Positions 38,827-46,007 are shown, counted from the first letter of the stretch. The stretch: 52,780 bases of DNA from Brevundimonas sp. (GCF_030656255.1 NZ_JAUSOE010000169.1:1-52780), one strand, 5' to 3'. A program made the numbers and translations. Notes: generated from the sequence alone by a model not told the origin.

Positions 38827-39204
38827 ATGTTCAGTCTTGTTCTGGCCTTTTCCGGCGCGCTGGCGTTTCAAACCCCGCCTGACGTGTCCACCCTGCCGCC
38901 CGAACAGGCCGCGCAGGTCAGCAAGGTCTTCGCCGGCATGACCCGCATGTTCGAAACCCTGGGGACCTGCGAACGTCAGTTCCCACCCGAAGTCGGGGCT
39001 CGCATCCGCGCCTCGATGACCGCCGAGACCGACCCGGACAAGAAGGCCGCAGCGGCCTTTTTCCTGGACGCCTATGACAAGGGCAAGGCGTCCCCGCGCG
39101 CCGCCACCATCTCATCCGACGAATGCACTGCGGAAATGCAGGCCATCACCGCCGAGATGCAGGCGCTCCAGACCGAGATCGAAGCCGACGCAGCCGAAGA
39201 CTGA
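38827..39204 (+). CDS. small secreted hypothetical protein, inserted in the GTA cluster
   Basis: A 125-residue protein on the strand opposite to the GTA genes, between gp5 and gp4. A short hydrophobic N-terminus (FSLVLAFSGALAF) looks like a signal peptide. The rest is helical and charged, with two Cys (TCERQF and DECTAEM) that could form a disulfide, and an acidic C-terminus. GGGAG lies 9 bases before ATG 38827. I do not recognise a family. It is probably a cargo gene with its own promoter in the 125 bases before it. Confidence 0.7.
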   Translation: MFSLVLAFSGALAFQTPPDVSTLPPEQAAQVSKVFAGMTRMFETLGTCERQFPPEVGARIRASMTAETDPDKKAAAAFFLDAYDKGKASPRAATISSDECTAEMQAITAEMQALQTEIEADAAED

Positions 39205-39225
39205 AGGGTCTGAAACGCGAAACGT

Positions 39226-39834
39226 CTATCCCCGTCGAGACGACGGTCCGGTCGTAACAGCCGTAAACCGCGCCCCCGGCAGCATGGGAAACGTCACCAG
39301 CGACACCTCCCAAAGCTCCACCCCGCTCAGCACCCTCAGCCGCCCCTGGCGCCGCGCCCGCGCCGTGCGGTATCCGATCGACAGACCGTCCATCGCCCCC
39401 GCCCGGCTCAGCGCCCCGGCGAACCGCGCCTCGGCCGACCAGTCTTCGATCCGGCCACGCACGAACAGACCGCGTTCGTCCTCGATGATCGTGTCCCAGA
39501 CCCCGACCGGCGCCCGCGCGTCATGCTGGTTCAGCATCCGCACCCCCTCGGCGCCCGTCTTCGCCAGACTGTCCGCAAACGCCCCGGCCTGCACCACATC
39601 CCCGTTCAGATCGGCCACGCCCCACAGGGAGGCGTAGCCTTCGATCACCAGCGGCTCGCCGCCTCTCCCTCCCCCTGCGGGGGAGGGGGGTCGAGCCGCA
39701 GGCGAGACCGGGTGGGAAGGGCCAGGCGATGCATTCCCCGTCTGTGCGCCCTTGCCCTGCCGCCCCCACCCGGTCGCTTCGCGCGCCCCCTCCCCGGAAC
39801 GGGGAGGGAGAAGATCGTGCGCCAATCCCCTCAT
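39226..39834 (-). CDS. GTA gp4: HK97-type prohead protease, with repeat-encoded N-terminus
   Basis: A 202-residue serine protease that processes the capsid protein. The conserved domain begins at VIEGYASLWGVADLNGDVV and shows the catalytic His in MLNQHDARAPVG and Ser in DGLSIGYR. ATG 39834 overlaps the gp3.5 stop (ATGA), so translation very likely starts there. Residues about 8-57 are then encoded by repeat pair F (39664-39811), and homologues normally have about 15 residues before the IEGYAS strand. The extra segment is rich in Pro, Gly, Arg and Ser and probably disordered. Confidence 0.9.
   Translation of the reverse strand: MRGLAHDLLPPRSGEGAREATGWGRQGKGAQTGNASPGPSHPVSPAARPPSPAGGGRGGEPLVIEGYASLWGVADLNGDVVQAGAFADSLAKTGAEGVRMLNQHDARAPVGVWDTIIEDERGLFVRGRIEDWSAEARFAGALSRAGAMDGLSIGYRTARARRQGRLRVLSGVELWEVSLVTFPMLPGARFTAVTTGPSSRRG
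39664..39811. repeat. palindromic element pair F, inside the 5' end of gp4
   Basis: Two units in opposite orientation. The left unit (39664-39729) is identical to copy C over 66 bases. Together they encode about 50 residues of gp4 without a stop codon. Confidence 0.9.
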
Positions 39835-40058
39835 CCGCCCTCCAGCCTCCGCTCGATCCGCTCCACCGCCGCCGCCGTCGCCTCCCCTTGCGTCTCCAGC
39901 CGCGCCAGCCGTTCGGCCACCAGCCTCTGCTCGCCCACCCTCTGTTCCAGGGTCGCGATCCGCGCCGCCGCGCCCCCGGCCCAGACCAGCCCCCCGACCG
40001 TCTGCACCGCCAGGGCGGCGATCAGGGCCGCCACGGCCTTCTTCACCGCATCGCTCAT
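39831..40058 (-). CDS. GTA gp3.5: small membrane/coiled-coil protein
   Basis: A 75-residue protein with one N-terminal membrane helix (AVAALIAALAVQTVGGLVWA) and a coiled coil (IATLEQRVGEQRLVAERLAR). RcGTA has a similar small gene (orfg3.5) between portal and protease. It overlaps both neighbours by ATGA. Its role is unknown. Confidence 0.82.
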   Translation of the reverse strand: MSDAVKKAVAALIAALAVQTVGGLVWAGGAAARIATLEQRVGEQRLVAERLARLETQGEATAAAVERIERRLEGG

Positions 40059-41224
40059 TCGCCCACCCCCGCCATCCGTCGCCGCTCCTCGTTCGTCAGG
40101 AAACTGGCCGCCTCCAGCCGCGCCCACAGACTGTCGCGCTCGACCTGAAGGGCCGGCACCGCCTCCAGGTCCGCCCGCACCTCGCAGCCGGGAAACCGTC
40201 CGCCCAGCCAGCCCGTCATCGCCCCCGCCGCCTTGCGCACCAACGGCGTGACCGTCTGCCGCCAGAAGGCCGTGTTGGCCTCGCGATAGTTGGCGTAGGT
40301 GGCGTCCCCCGGTATCCCCAGCAGCTGCGGCGGAACCCCGAAGGCCAGGGCGATCTCGCGCGCCGCCGCATGTTTGCCGGCGACGAAATCCATCTCGGCC
40401 GGCGTCAGGCTCAGCGGCTTCCAGTCCATCCCGCCCTCCAGCAGGATCGGCCGCCCGGCGTTCTCGGCCCCGGAATAGGCGGACGACAGCTGGTCCTTCA
40501 GCGCCTCGAACTGCCCGTCCGTCAGCCGCTCGCCCTTCTGCGCCCCATAGACCAGCGCCCCCGACGGCCGCGCGGCATTGTCCAGCAGGGCCTTGTTCCA
40601 GGCCCCCGCCGCATTGTGCGCATCCACCCCCTGCGCCGCCGCCTCCAGCGGCGACAGCCCGTACCAGTCGTCCAGCGGGTGCCACAGTTTCAGCTGCATC
40701 ACCGGCCCCCAGCCGTCCGACGCCCGTCCGATCCGCGCCGACCGCCCGTCGACGCAATACTCCCACGCCTCGGGCCAGCCCGATCGGCCAGGAACCACCT
40801 TCACCCGGTCCGACCTCAGCGCCCACAGCTCCTCCGGGACTTCGTCACCGACCGCCTCGACCCAGGCGTTGCCCGACACCTGCAGCGCGCCATAGACCGC
40901 CTCCATCAGCTCCGCCCCCGACTGTTCGGGATTGGGCCGGCGGATCAGCCGCGCCAAAGGATGGGCCTCGTCCCTCACCCCTTCGACAAACACCGCAAAG
41001 GGCGCAGAGGCCGCCGCCTCCGCGATCATCCGGATGCAGCGATAGGCCACCGCATTCTTCTGATACCCCTCGCGCGCCAGGCTGGCGTAGTCATTGGACG
41101 TCCACCGCGCCCGCCCCACGCCTGACAGCAGCACCGCCGCCCGACTGGCCTTCTCTTCGGGCGCCCCCCGATTTGGCGCACGCCCGCGCCCCGCCTGGCC
41201 GAACGGCCACCGGATCGAAACCAT
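40055..41224 (-). CDS. GTA gp3: HK97-family portal protein
   Basis: A 389-residue portal subunit. YQKNAVAYRCIRMIAEAAASA near residue 55, RLIRRPNPEQSG, HPLDDWYGLSPLEAAAQGV and FGVPPQLLGIPGDATYANY are typical. It forms the ring through which DNA enters and leaves the head. ATG 41224 follows GGGAGAG by 4 bases. An antitoxin gene on the other strand separates it from the terminase gene. Confidence 0.94.
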   Translation of the reverse strand: MVSIRWPFGQAGRGRAPNRGAPEEKASRAAVLLSGVGRARWTSNDYASLAREGYQKNAVAYRCIRMIAEAAASAPFAVFVEGVRDEAHPLARLIRRPNPEQSGAELMEAVYGALQVSGNAWVEAVGDEVPEELWALRSDRVKVVPGRSGWPEAWEYCVDGRSARIGRASDGWGPVMQLKLWHPLDDWYGLSPLEAAAQGVDAHNAAGAWNKALLDNAARPSGALVYGAQKGERLTDGQFEALKDQLSSAYSGAENAGRPILLEGGMDWKPLSLTPAEMDFVAGKHAAAREIALAFGVPPQLLGIPGDATYANYREANTAFWRQTVTPLVRKAAGAMTGWLGGRFPGCEVRADLEAVPALQVERDSLWARLEAASFLTNEERRRMAGVGE

Positions 41225-41318
41225 CACACTCTCCCTGAAACCTATTTCCCCCGACGAGGTGGAGCCGCCGGATCGGCGCTCAGTTTCGGCCCGCCCCGTG
41301 CCGTGCTAGTCTTCACCC

Positions 41319-41597
41319 ATGACGATCCACGTCGACATCGCCCGGTCGCACGCCACCCTGGCCGAACTCGCCGCCCAGGCCGAGAACGGCGAGGAAATCG
41401 TCCTGTCCCGCGACGGTCAGGCCGTCGCCGTCATCCGCGCCGCAACGGTCCCTGAAACGCTCCGCCCCAGCCTCCGCATCGGCGCCCTGGCCCACCTCGG
41501 CCCCCTGACCGACGAAGAAGCGACCCTCTTCCTTCAGCCGGACCCTGAATTCATAGAGGCGTCTGAGTCTGCAGACGAAGACCATCTCTATCGTTGA
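41319..41597 (+). CDS. Phd/YefM-family antitoxin, orphaned, inserted in the GTA cluster
   Basis: A 92-residue protein. The N-terminal DNA-binding fold (HVDIARSHATLAELAAQAEN, GEEIVLSRDGQAVAVIRA) is the Phd/YefM antitoxin pattern, and the acidic C-terminus would bind the toxin. It lies between gp2 and gp3 on the opposite strand. A PIN toxin gene would be expected to start at the overlapping TTGA at 41594, but only a stub remains. The antitoxin may now act as a stand-alone regulator, as protection against related toxins, or be a decaying remnant. Confidence 0.85.
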   Translation: MTIHVDIARSHATLAELAAQAENGEEIVLSRDGQAVAVIRAATVPETLRPSLRIGALAHLGPLTDEEATLFLQPDPEFIEASESADEDHLYR

Positions 41598-41652
41598 GCG
41601 GCGGCACGCTCGACACACACGTTTCGATGTGGAGCCTGTTCGTGCGCGAACA
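41594..41652 (+). pseudogene. remnant of a PIN-domain (VapC-like) toxin gene
   Basis: The frame starting at the antitoxin stop reads SGGTLDTHVSMWSLFVREH. DTHVxxW is the first strand and catalytic Asp of PIN-domain toxins. After about 19 codons the frame runs straight into the antisense of the terminase 3' end, whose stop codon is at 41653-41655. The toxin has lost about 85% of its length, and the deletion joint lies at or near the terminase stop. Confidence 0.65.
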
Positions 41653-42822
41653 TCACAGTCGCCGGATCCTCGGCCCCTCCGTCGCCTTCCCCAGCATCAG
41701 TTGCGACACCGCCCACACCAGGGCGTCCGCCCGGTCCGGGCTAGGCCCGCCCTCGCACCCCAGGGCCAGCATCTCCTCCTCCAGGGCCGGGAAGTCCCCG
41801 CAATGCACCACCCGCCCCTGCTCATAGAGCAGGGCCACCGGCTCGGCCCGCGCGGCCTTGGACCGCGAGGCGTGCAGCAGTTCGACCGGCGCCGGACAGT
41901 CGGCTTGTCTCAGGACGTTGCGCACCATCTCCCCGCCCTGATTGGCCTCGGCCGCCACCCCCTGGGCGTCGAAATCCCGCGCCGCCTGACACACCGCCGC
42001 GGCCCAGCCGCCGGGCGACATCCCCCGCACCGTCCGGTCGGCCAGGATGAAGGCCTGCCGGTCCTTGCGCCCCGCCACCACGATGCCGCAGGCGTCGCCG
42101 TGGGCGCTCGCGGGCGGGTCGACCGCCACGATCACCCGGTCCAGCTCGGCCGGCCGGCTTCCCCGCGCCCGTTTCAGATCCTCGATCCCGAACAGGGCGC
42201 CCTCGCCTTCGACCACCTGCCCTTCCAGCTCCTGCGCCGCCAGCCGCGTCCCGCCGTACACATCGGTCAGATGGGCCAGAAAGCCCGGCGACAGATTCTT
42301 GGCGTTCAGGGCCGTGGCCGCCCGATCCACCCGCGTCCCCGCCTCGGCCATCAGCCGCCGCAGCGCCGGGATCGGCCGGGGCGTCGTCGTCACAGCCAGC
42401 CGGGGATCCTCCCCCAGACGCAGACCGAATCTCAGGTTCGACAGCACCGCCTCGGGCTTGCGCCAGGCGCAGAACTCGTCGGCCCAGGCGGCGTGGAACT
42501 GCGGCCCGCGCAGACTGTCCGGATCCTCCGCCGAAAAGGCGTAGGCGGCCGAGCCGTTCTTCCACAGCAACCGCCGCCGCCCCGCCTCCCAGCGCGGCCG
42601 GTCGCCAGGCTCGGCCAATGCCTTGATCCCCGATACGCCCTCGACCATCACCTCGCGCACATCGTGCAGGGCGGGTCCGACCAGGGCCAAATTGACCTTG
42701 GACTTGCGCGCCAGGGTGTCGATCCAGACCGATCCGGCGAAGGTCTTCCCCGATCCCCGCCCGCCCAGCAAAAGCCAGGTGGACCAGCCGGGCTTAGGCG
42801 GTTCGATCTGGTGATCGTTCAC
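41653..42822 (-). CDS. GTA gp2: large terminase (DNA-packaging ATPase/nuclease)
   Basis: From GTG 42822 the protein has 389 residues. Walker A is LLLGGRGSGKTFAG, Walker B lies in AAWADEFCAW, and the RNase H-like nuclease has VAVDPPASAHGDACG and DRADALVWAV near the end. It pumps host DNA into GTA heads. The start is uncertain. Natural-looking helix sequence (EIDKLEGAILRREARKAL) continues in frame upstream of 42822 without ATG or TTG, overlapping the end of gp1; the next in-frame starts are GTG 42969 and 43020. A start inside gp1 or a frameshifted gp1-gp2 fusion is possible. Confidence 0.9.
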   Translation of the reverse strand: MNDHQIEPPKPGWSTWLLLGGRGSGKTFAGSVWIDTLARKSKVNLALVGPALHDVREVMVEGVSGIKALAEPGDRPRWEAGRRRLLWKNGSAAYAFSAEDPDSLRGPQFHAAWADEFCAWRKPEAVLSNLRFGLRLGEDPRLAVTTTPRPIPALRRLMAEAGTRVDRAATALNAKNLSPGFLAHLTDVYGGTRLAAQELEGQVVEGEGALFGIEDLKRARGSRPAELDRVIVAVDPPASAHGDACGIVVAGRKDRQAFILADRTVRGMSPGGWAAAVCQAARDFDAQGVAAEANQGGEMVRNVLRQADCPAPVELLHASRSKAARAEPVALLYEQGRVVHCGDFPALEEEMLALGCEGGPSPDRADALVWAVSQLMLGKATEGPRIRRL

Positions 42823-43204
42823 CAGGGCCTTGCGGGCCTCCCGTCTCAGGATGGCCCCCTCCAGCTTGTCGATCTCGCTTGCTCTCGATGATCGCTTCGA
42901 TCCGATCGCAGTTAGCGGCCAACTCGCGTCGCAGTCGCTCGTCCTCTTCGGGGTCGTAGATCCGTCCACCCATCTCGTCCTCTTCGCTGTCTTCGGCCTC
43001 GACGCGCGGCCGGATCGCATCCACCAGCTTGGCGGCGCGCGCGATCACCCCGGCGCGACGCGCCAGCTTTTCCGCCTCGTCCAGGGTCTCGGGTTCCTCG
43101 CTGCAGATCATGTCGGTCGCACGCTCGACCGCCGTCTTCAGCCGTTCGAACAGGGACGCCAGCCAGCTGCCGCCCGTTCCGCTCTCTTCGCTTTTTCCCG
43201 CCAT
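42794..43204 (-). CDS. GTA gp1: small-terminase-like protein
   Basis: A 136-residue, very acidic helical protein (DEAEKLARRAGVIARAAKLV, AEDSEEDEMGG, ERLRRELAANCDRIEAI) at the head of the GTA cluster, in the place of RcGTA gp1, a small terminase. ATG 43204 (MAGKSEES) is the best start but lacks a strong ribosome-binding site. The last 35 codons (after IIESKR) look unlike protein and overlap better coding potential in the gp2 frame, so the true end may differ. Confidence 0.75.
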   Translation of the reverse strand: MAGKSEESGTGGSWLASLFERLKTAVERATDMICSEEPETLDEAEKLARRAGVIARAAKLVDAIRPRVEAEDSEEDEMGGRIYDPEEDERLRRELAANCDRIEAIIESKRDRQAGGGHPETGGPQGPGERSPDRTA

Positions 43205-43290
43205 GCCCAAACCATAGCGCACCAGCGTACTCAGGCTGGAAACTCGCCCCGAGAAAAGCATAAGCGTTTGTATTTAAGAGATTTGGACCA

Positions 43291-43312
43291 GCGTCATTGT
43301 GACAGTTGACGC
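43291..43312. promoter_or_regulatory. inverted repeat GCGTCA-N10-TGACGC in the GTA promoter region
   Basis: A 22-base dyad with perfect 6-base arms lies 87 bases upstream of gp1, with a nested GTCA-TTG-TGAC. Next to it, towards gp1, is an AT-rich block (43265-43284, containing TTTAAGAGATTT) that stands out in this GC-rich DNA and could hold the -10 element or an IHF-bent site. Caulobacter GTA transcription is known to need the GafY/GafZ activators with IHF; whether this dyad serves such an activator is inference. Confidence 0.45.
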
Positions 43313-43331
43313 CGGAAGCCTGACATAATCG

Positions 43332-43397
43332 GCCTCAAGCAGCGCGAAGCGCGGTAGGCCAAAAATCAGCCTCAAGCAGCGCGAAGCGCGGTAGGCC
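43332..43397. repeat. two 29-bp direct repeats between gp1 and the YcgN-like gene
   Basis: GCCTCAAGCAGCGCGAAGCG... occurs twice, identical over 29 bases (43332-43360 and 43369-43397), with a 37-base period. Each copy holds a GCGC-GAA-GCGC hairpin and GCCT/AGGC outer bases, so each could fold by itself. They lie 13 bases beyond the YcgN-like gene stop and may act as its 3' end. Confidence 0.75.
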
Positions 43398-43409
43398 CAG
43401 CAAAAAGCC

Positions 43410-43883
43410 CTACCCGCGTTCGACCGCCCACTCCGGCGCCTCGAAATCCAGCGCATCCTCCGGCTGGGCCAGCGACAGCTCCGAGATAGTCTGCCCCCGC
43501 ACCGACACCCCGGCCGTATGCACCGTCTCCGGATCGCCCGAGACCAGCGGATGCCAGGCCGCCAGCGGCCGCCCCTCGTGCAGCCGGCGATAGGCGCAGG
43601 ACTTGGGCATCCACGCCAGGCTCTGGATATTGTGCGGCGTCAGCTTGATGCAGTCCGGCACCTGGGCCTTGCGGTTCGCATAGTCGGCGCAGGTACAGGC
43701 GGCGGAATCGAACAGTTTGCAGTGGACCCGCGTCGGGATCACCGCGCCCGAATCCTCGTCCTCGAACCGGATCACGCAGCACAGGCCGCACCCGTCGCAC
43801 AGGCCCTCCCACTCGGCCGGAGACATCTCGACCAGGGTCTTGGTTTCCCAATAGGGCTGAAGCGGGGACAGGACTGGGATCAT
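43410..43883 (-). CDS. YcgN/UPF0260 family cysteine-cluster protein
   Basis: A 157-residue protein of the YcgN (UPF0260, YkgJ-like zinc/iron-chelating) family. Eight conserved Cys are visible, in [28 protein letters not shown] and KSCAYRRL; they likely bind a metal or cluster. Function is unknown. The N-terminal [15 protein letters not shown] is typical of the family. Confidence 0.9.
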   Translation of the reverse strand: MIPVLSPLQPYWETKTLVEMSPAEWEGLCDGCGLCCVIRFEDEDSGAVIPTRVHCKLFDSAACTCADYANRKAQVPDCIKLTPHNIQSLAWMPKSCAYRRLHEGRPLAAWHPLVSGDPETVHTAGVSVRGQTISELSLAQPEDALDFEAPEWAVERG

Positions 43884-43915
43884 GGGACGGCGCGCCTAAT
43901 CGGTGGATGCGGCGA

Positions 43916-44962
43916 TCAGATGGCGGCCGCGTCCTGGACCAGGCACCCATACCACCCCAGACCCTCATAGGTCTCGTATCCGGGCGTGCGGGCGTAGCCG
44001 ACGGTCCGGTCGCCGTTGGCGTAGCTGCCCATGCCGCCGCCCGCCACATCCAGTTTCACCGTCTCGCTCAGCACCCCGACCCCGTCCGAAGCGGCCAGCA
44101 CCCGGTGCTTCTGGTCCAGCAGCAGCACCCGCGTCCGGGTCCGCTCGTCGGGCGTCAGCCGCACCCCGTCCACCACAGTCTGCGCCTGGCTCTGCCAGTC
44201 GAAATGAATGCCCAGCACCCCGATCACGGCCCCTTTCGCCAGGCCGCCCTTGCGGATGGCCGTCGCATAGGTCGCTGTCGGCGCCCCGTTCAGCGCCTCC
44301 AGCCGCGCGATGTCCGCCACCGCGAAATCATCGCCCGACTTGGTCGCCATGGCGTCGCGGAACCACGACATGTCCCGCGCCGACTGCCCCTGGACCGCGT
44401 AGCGATCCGGCCGTCCATTGGCCACGACCACGCCGTTCCGGTCGCAGATCCACAGGTCCAGATAGACGGTATAGGCGTCCAGAATCACCTTCAGCCTCTG
44501 GCTGGCGTGCTCCGCCCGGGCGGCGTCGGGTTCGGCGACGCAGTCCACCACCGCGCTGTCGGTCGCCCACCAGCGCACGTCGCACGTCCGCTCGTACAGG
44601 TTCCGGTCGATGATCTCGATGGCGTTCAGCGCCAGATCCGCCAGCCTCTGCCCGCGCAACTGGCTCAGGATCGCCCCGCCGATGGCCGACAGCTCCGTCA
44701 GGTCGCCCCGCACCTGCTGCTCCAGGGCGCCGGCGATGTCGTCGATCTGGCCCGAGATCCGCTTGAACTCCTCGGCCACCACCATGAAGCTGCGTCCGGC
44801 CTCGCCGCTGCGCGCGGCCACGACCTGGGCGTTGACCACCAGCATCTTGGCGGCTCGGTTGACCGAGGCGATCTCGCCGATCTTCTCGCCCGCCACGGTG
44901 TTCAGCCGTTCGGACAGTTCGAGAATACGCTCGGGCCTGGCGCCCGCGCCCACGTCAGTCAT
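43916..44962 (-). CDS. soluble MCP-like signalling protein with C-terminal Cache domain
   Basis: A 348-residue protein without membrane segments or signal peptide. Residues about 20-90 match the tip and following helix of a methyl-accepting chemotaxis protein (IASVNRAAKMLVVNAQVVAA, then RSGEAGRSFMVVAEEFKRI). Residues about 130-335 look like a Cache sensor domain (DLWICDRNGVVVANG, MSWFRDAM, GVLGIHFDW). The order is reversed relative to ordinary receptors, where Cache is N-terminal and periplasmic. It could sense a cytoplasmic small molecule and signal through a CheA-type kinase; the ligand is unknown. ATG 44962 is preferred over an upstream start at 44998. Confidence 0.75.
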   Translation of the reverse strand: MTDVGAGARPERILELSERLNTVAGEKIGEIASVNRAAKMLVVNAQVVAARSGEAGRSFMVVAEEFKRISGQIDDIAGALEQQVRGDLTELSAIGGAILSQLRGQRLADLALNAIEIIDRNLYERTCDVRWWATDSAVVDCVAEPDAARAEHASQRLKVILDAYTVYLDLWICDRNGVVVANGRPDRYAVQGQSARDMSWFRDAMATKSGDDFAVADIARLEALNGAPTATYATAIRKGGLAKGAVIGVLGIHFDWQSQAQTVVDGVRLTPDERTRTRVLLLDQKHRVLAASDGVGVLSETVKLDVAGGGMGSYANGDRTVGYARTPGYETYEGLGWYGCLVQDAAAI

Positions 44963-45070
44963 CGGAGATCCCCACCTCGCCACCCTGGCGCGCCACAAGG
45001 GGAGGAGGGGCGAAACCGAAGATGCCCAAGCACCTAAAACCCTAAAACTTAATGCAATATAACCATGTTT

Positions 45071-45409
45071 TCAGTGACCGACGGTCTTTGAGAACAGGTT
45101 GATCACCACCACCCCGCCGATGATCATCGCCAGGCCCGCGATCGCCGGCCAATCCAGCCTCTGGCGGAAGGCGACGGCCCCGATCACCGAGATCGCCACC
45201 ACCCCCAGCCCGCTCCAGATCGCATAGGCGATCCCCACCGGCATCTGTTTCAGCGCGACCGACAGCAGATAGAAGGCCAGGCCGTAACAGACCGCCATCC
45301 CCGCCGTGGGCCAGACCCGGGTGAACTGCTGGCTCTGCTGCAACAGGGTCGTGCCCACGACCTCCAGCCCGATGGCTCCCAGCAGGGCCGCCCAGGTGAC
45401 GACACTCAT
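45071..45409 (-). CDS. SMR-family efflux protein (EmrE/SugE type)
   Basis: A 112-residue protein with four membrane helices. The conserved Glu of helix 1 is in AIGLEVVGTTLLQQS (E16), and AYAIWSGLGVVAISVIG in helix 3 is the SMR signature. It exports cationic compounds or guanidinium by proton antiport as a dimer. It lies 10 bases downstream of the TetR gene on the same strand, so the two form a regulator-pump operon. Confidence 0.93.
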   Translation of the reverse strand: MSVVTWAALLGAIGLEVVGTTLLQQSQQFTRVWPTAGMAVCYGLAFYLLSVALKQMPVGIAYAIWSGLGVVAISVIGAVAFRQRLDWPAIAGLAMIIGGVVVINLFSKTVGH

Positions 45410-45419
45410 GATTGGGGGC

Positions 45420-45998
45420 TCACGCCTCGTTGGCCGTGATCGGATGTCCGGGCGTCAGCAGCGACAACAGGGCCTGCCGCTGATCGGCGGACACGTCATG
45501 GATGCCGAACATGTCCGAGACCCACAGGCCGTCGGCCAGCAGCCGCAGCATCAGGGCGTCGTCGGCCCCGACCGGATCGCTGGGGTCGTCGACCTTGACC
45601 CGGTCGATCCACCCCCTCCAGCGCAGGGCCAGGGCCGGCTCGATGGCGCAGGCGGCCATGACCACCCGGCCGATGCTGACGTCCTGCGGCGTCACCGGCT
45701 CGATCACCGTCGCCCGCAGATAGGCCCGGGCGTTGCGGCCATAGGGTTCGGGGTCCCGCGCCGCCTCGGCCAGGATGCCGTCGGTGTGCATCTCGCCCAG
45801 ATGATCGATCATCCCCTCCAACAGGGCGATCTTGCTGGGAAAATGATGCAGCAAGGCCCCCTTGCTGACCGTCGTCCGCGCCGCCACCGCATCCAGCGTA
45901 AAGCCCGAAGCCCCCAGTTCGGCGGCGACTTCCAGCGCCTTTTCGATGATTTCGGCCCGTGTATCGTCGGGTGCGCGGCGTCGTGTCGTTGTGTCCAT
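45420..45998 (-). CDS. TetR-family transcriptional regulator of the SMR pump
   Basis: A 192-residue repressor. N-terminal helix-turn-helix: RAEIIEKALEVAAELGASGF followed by TLDAVAARTTVSKGALLHHF. The C-terminal helical domain would bind the inducer. ATG 45998 is preferred over an upstream in-frame start. A dyad just upstream (46008-46023) is a likely operator, so the gene is probably autoregulated together with the pump gene. Confidence 0.92.
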   Translation of the reverse strand: MDTTTRRRAPDDTRAEIIEKALEVAAELGASGFTLDAVAARTTVSKGALLHHFPSKIALLEGMIDHLGEMHTDGILAEAARDPEPYGRNARAYLRATVIEPVTPQDVSIGRVVMAACAIEPALALRWRGWIDRVKVDDPSDPVGADDALMLRLLADGLWVSDMFGIHDVSADQRQALLSLLTPGHPITANEA

Positions 45999-46007
45999 AC
46001 CGATACA

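Noticed and set aside
30975-39811. GC-rich repeats as a CRISPR array
   Set aside because: Copies are scattered over 9 kb in both orientations with whole genes between them; no regular spacers and no cas genes.
28209-43204. Interpretation as an ordinary prophage
   Set aside because: No integrase, repressor, replication or lysis genes and no attachment-site repeats; gene order and sizes match the RcGTA structural cluster throughout.
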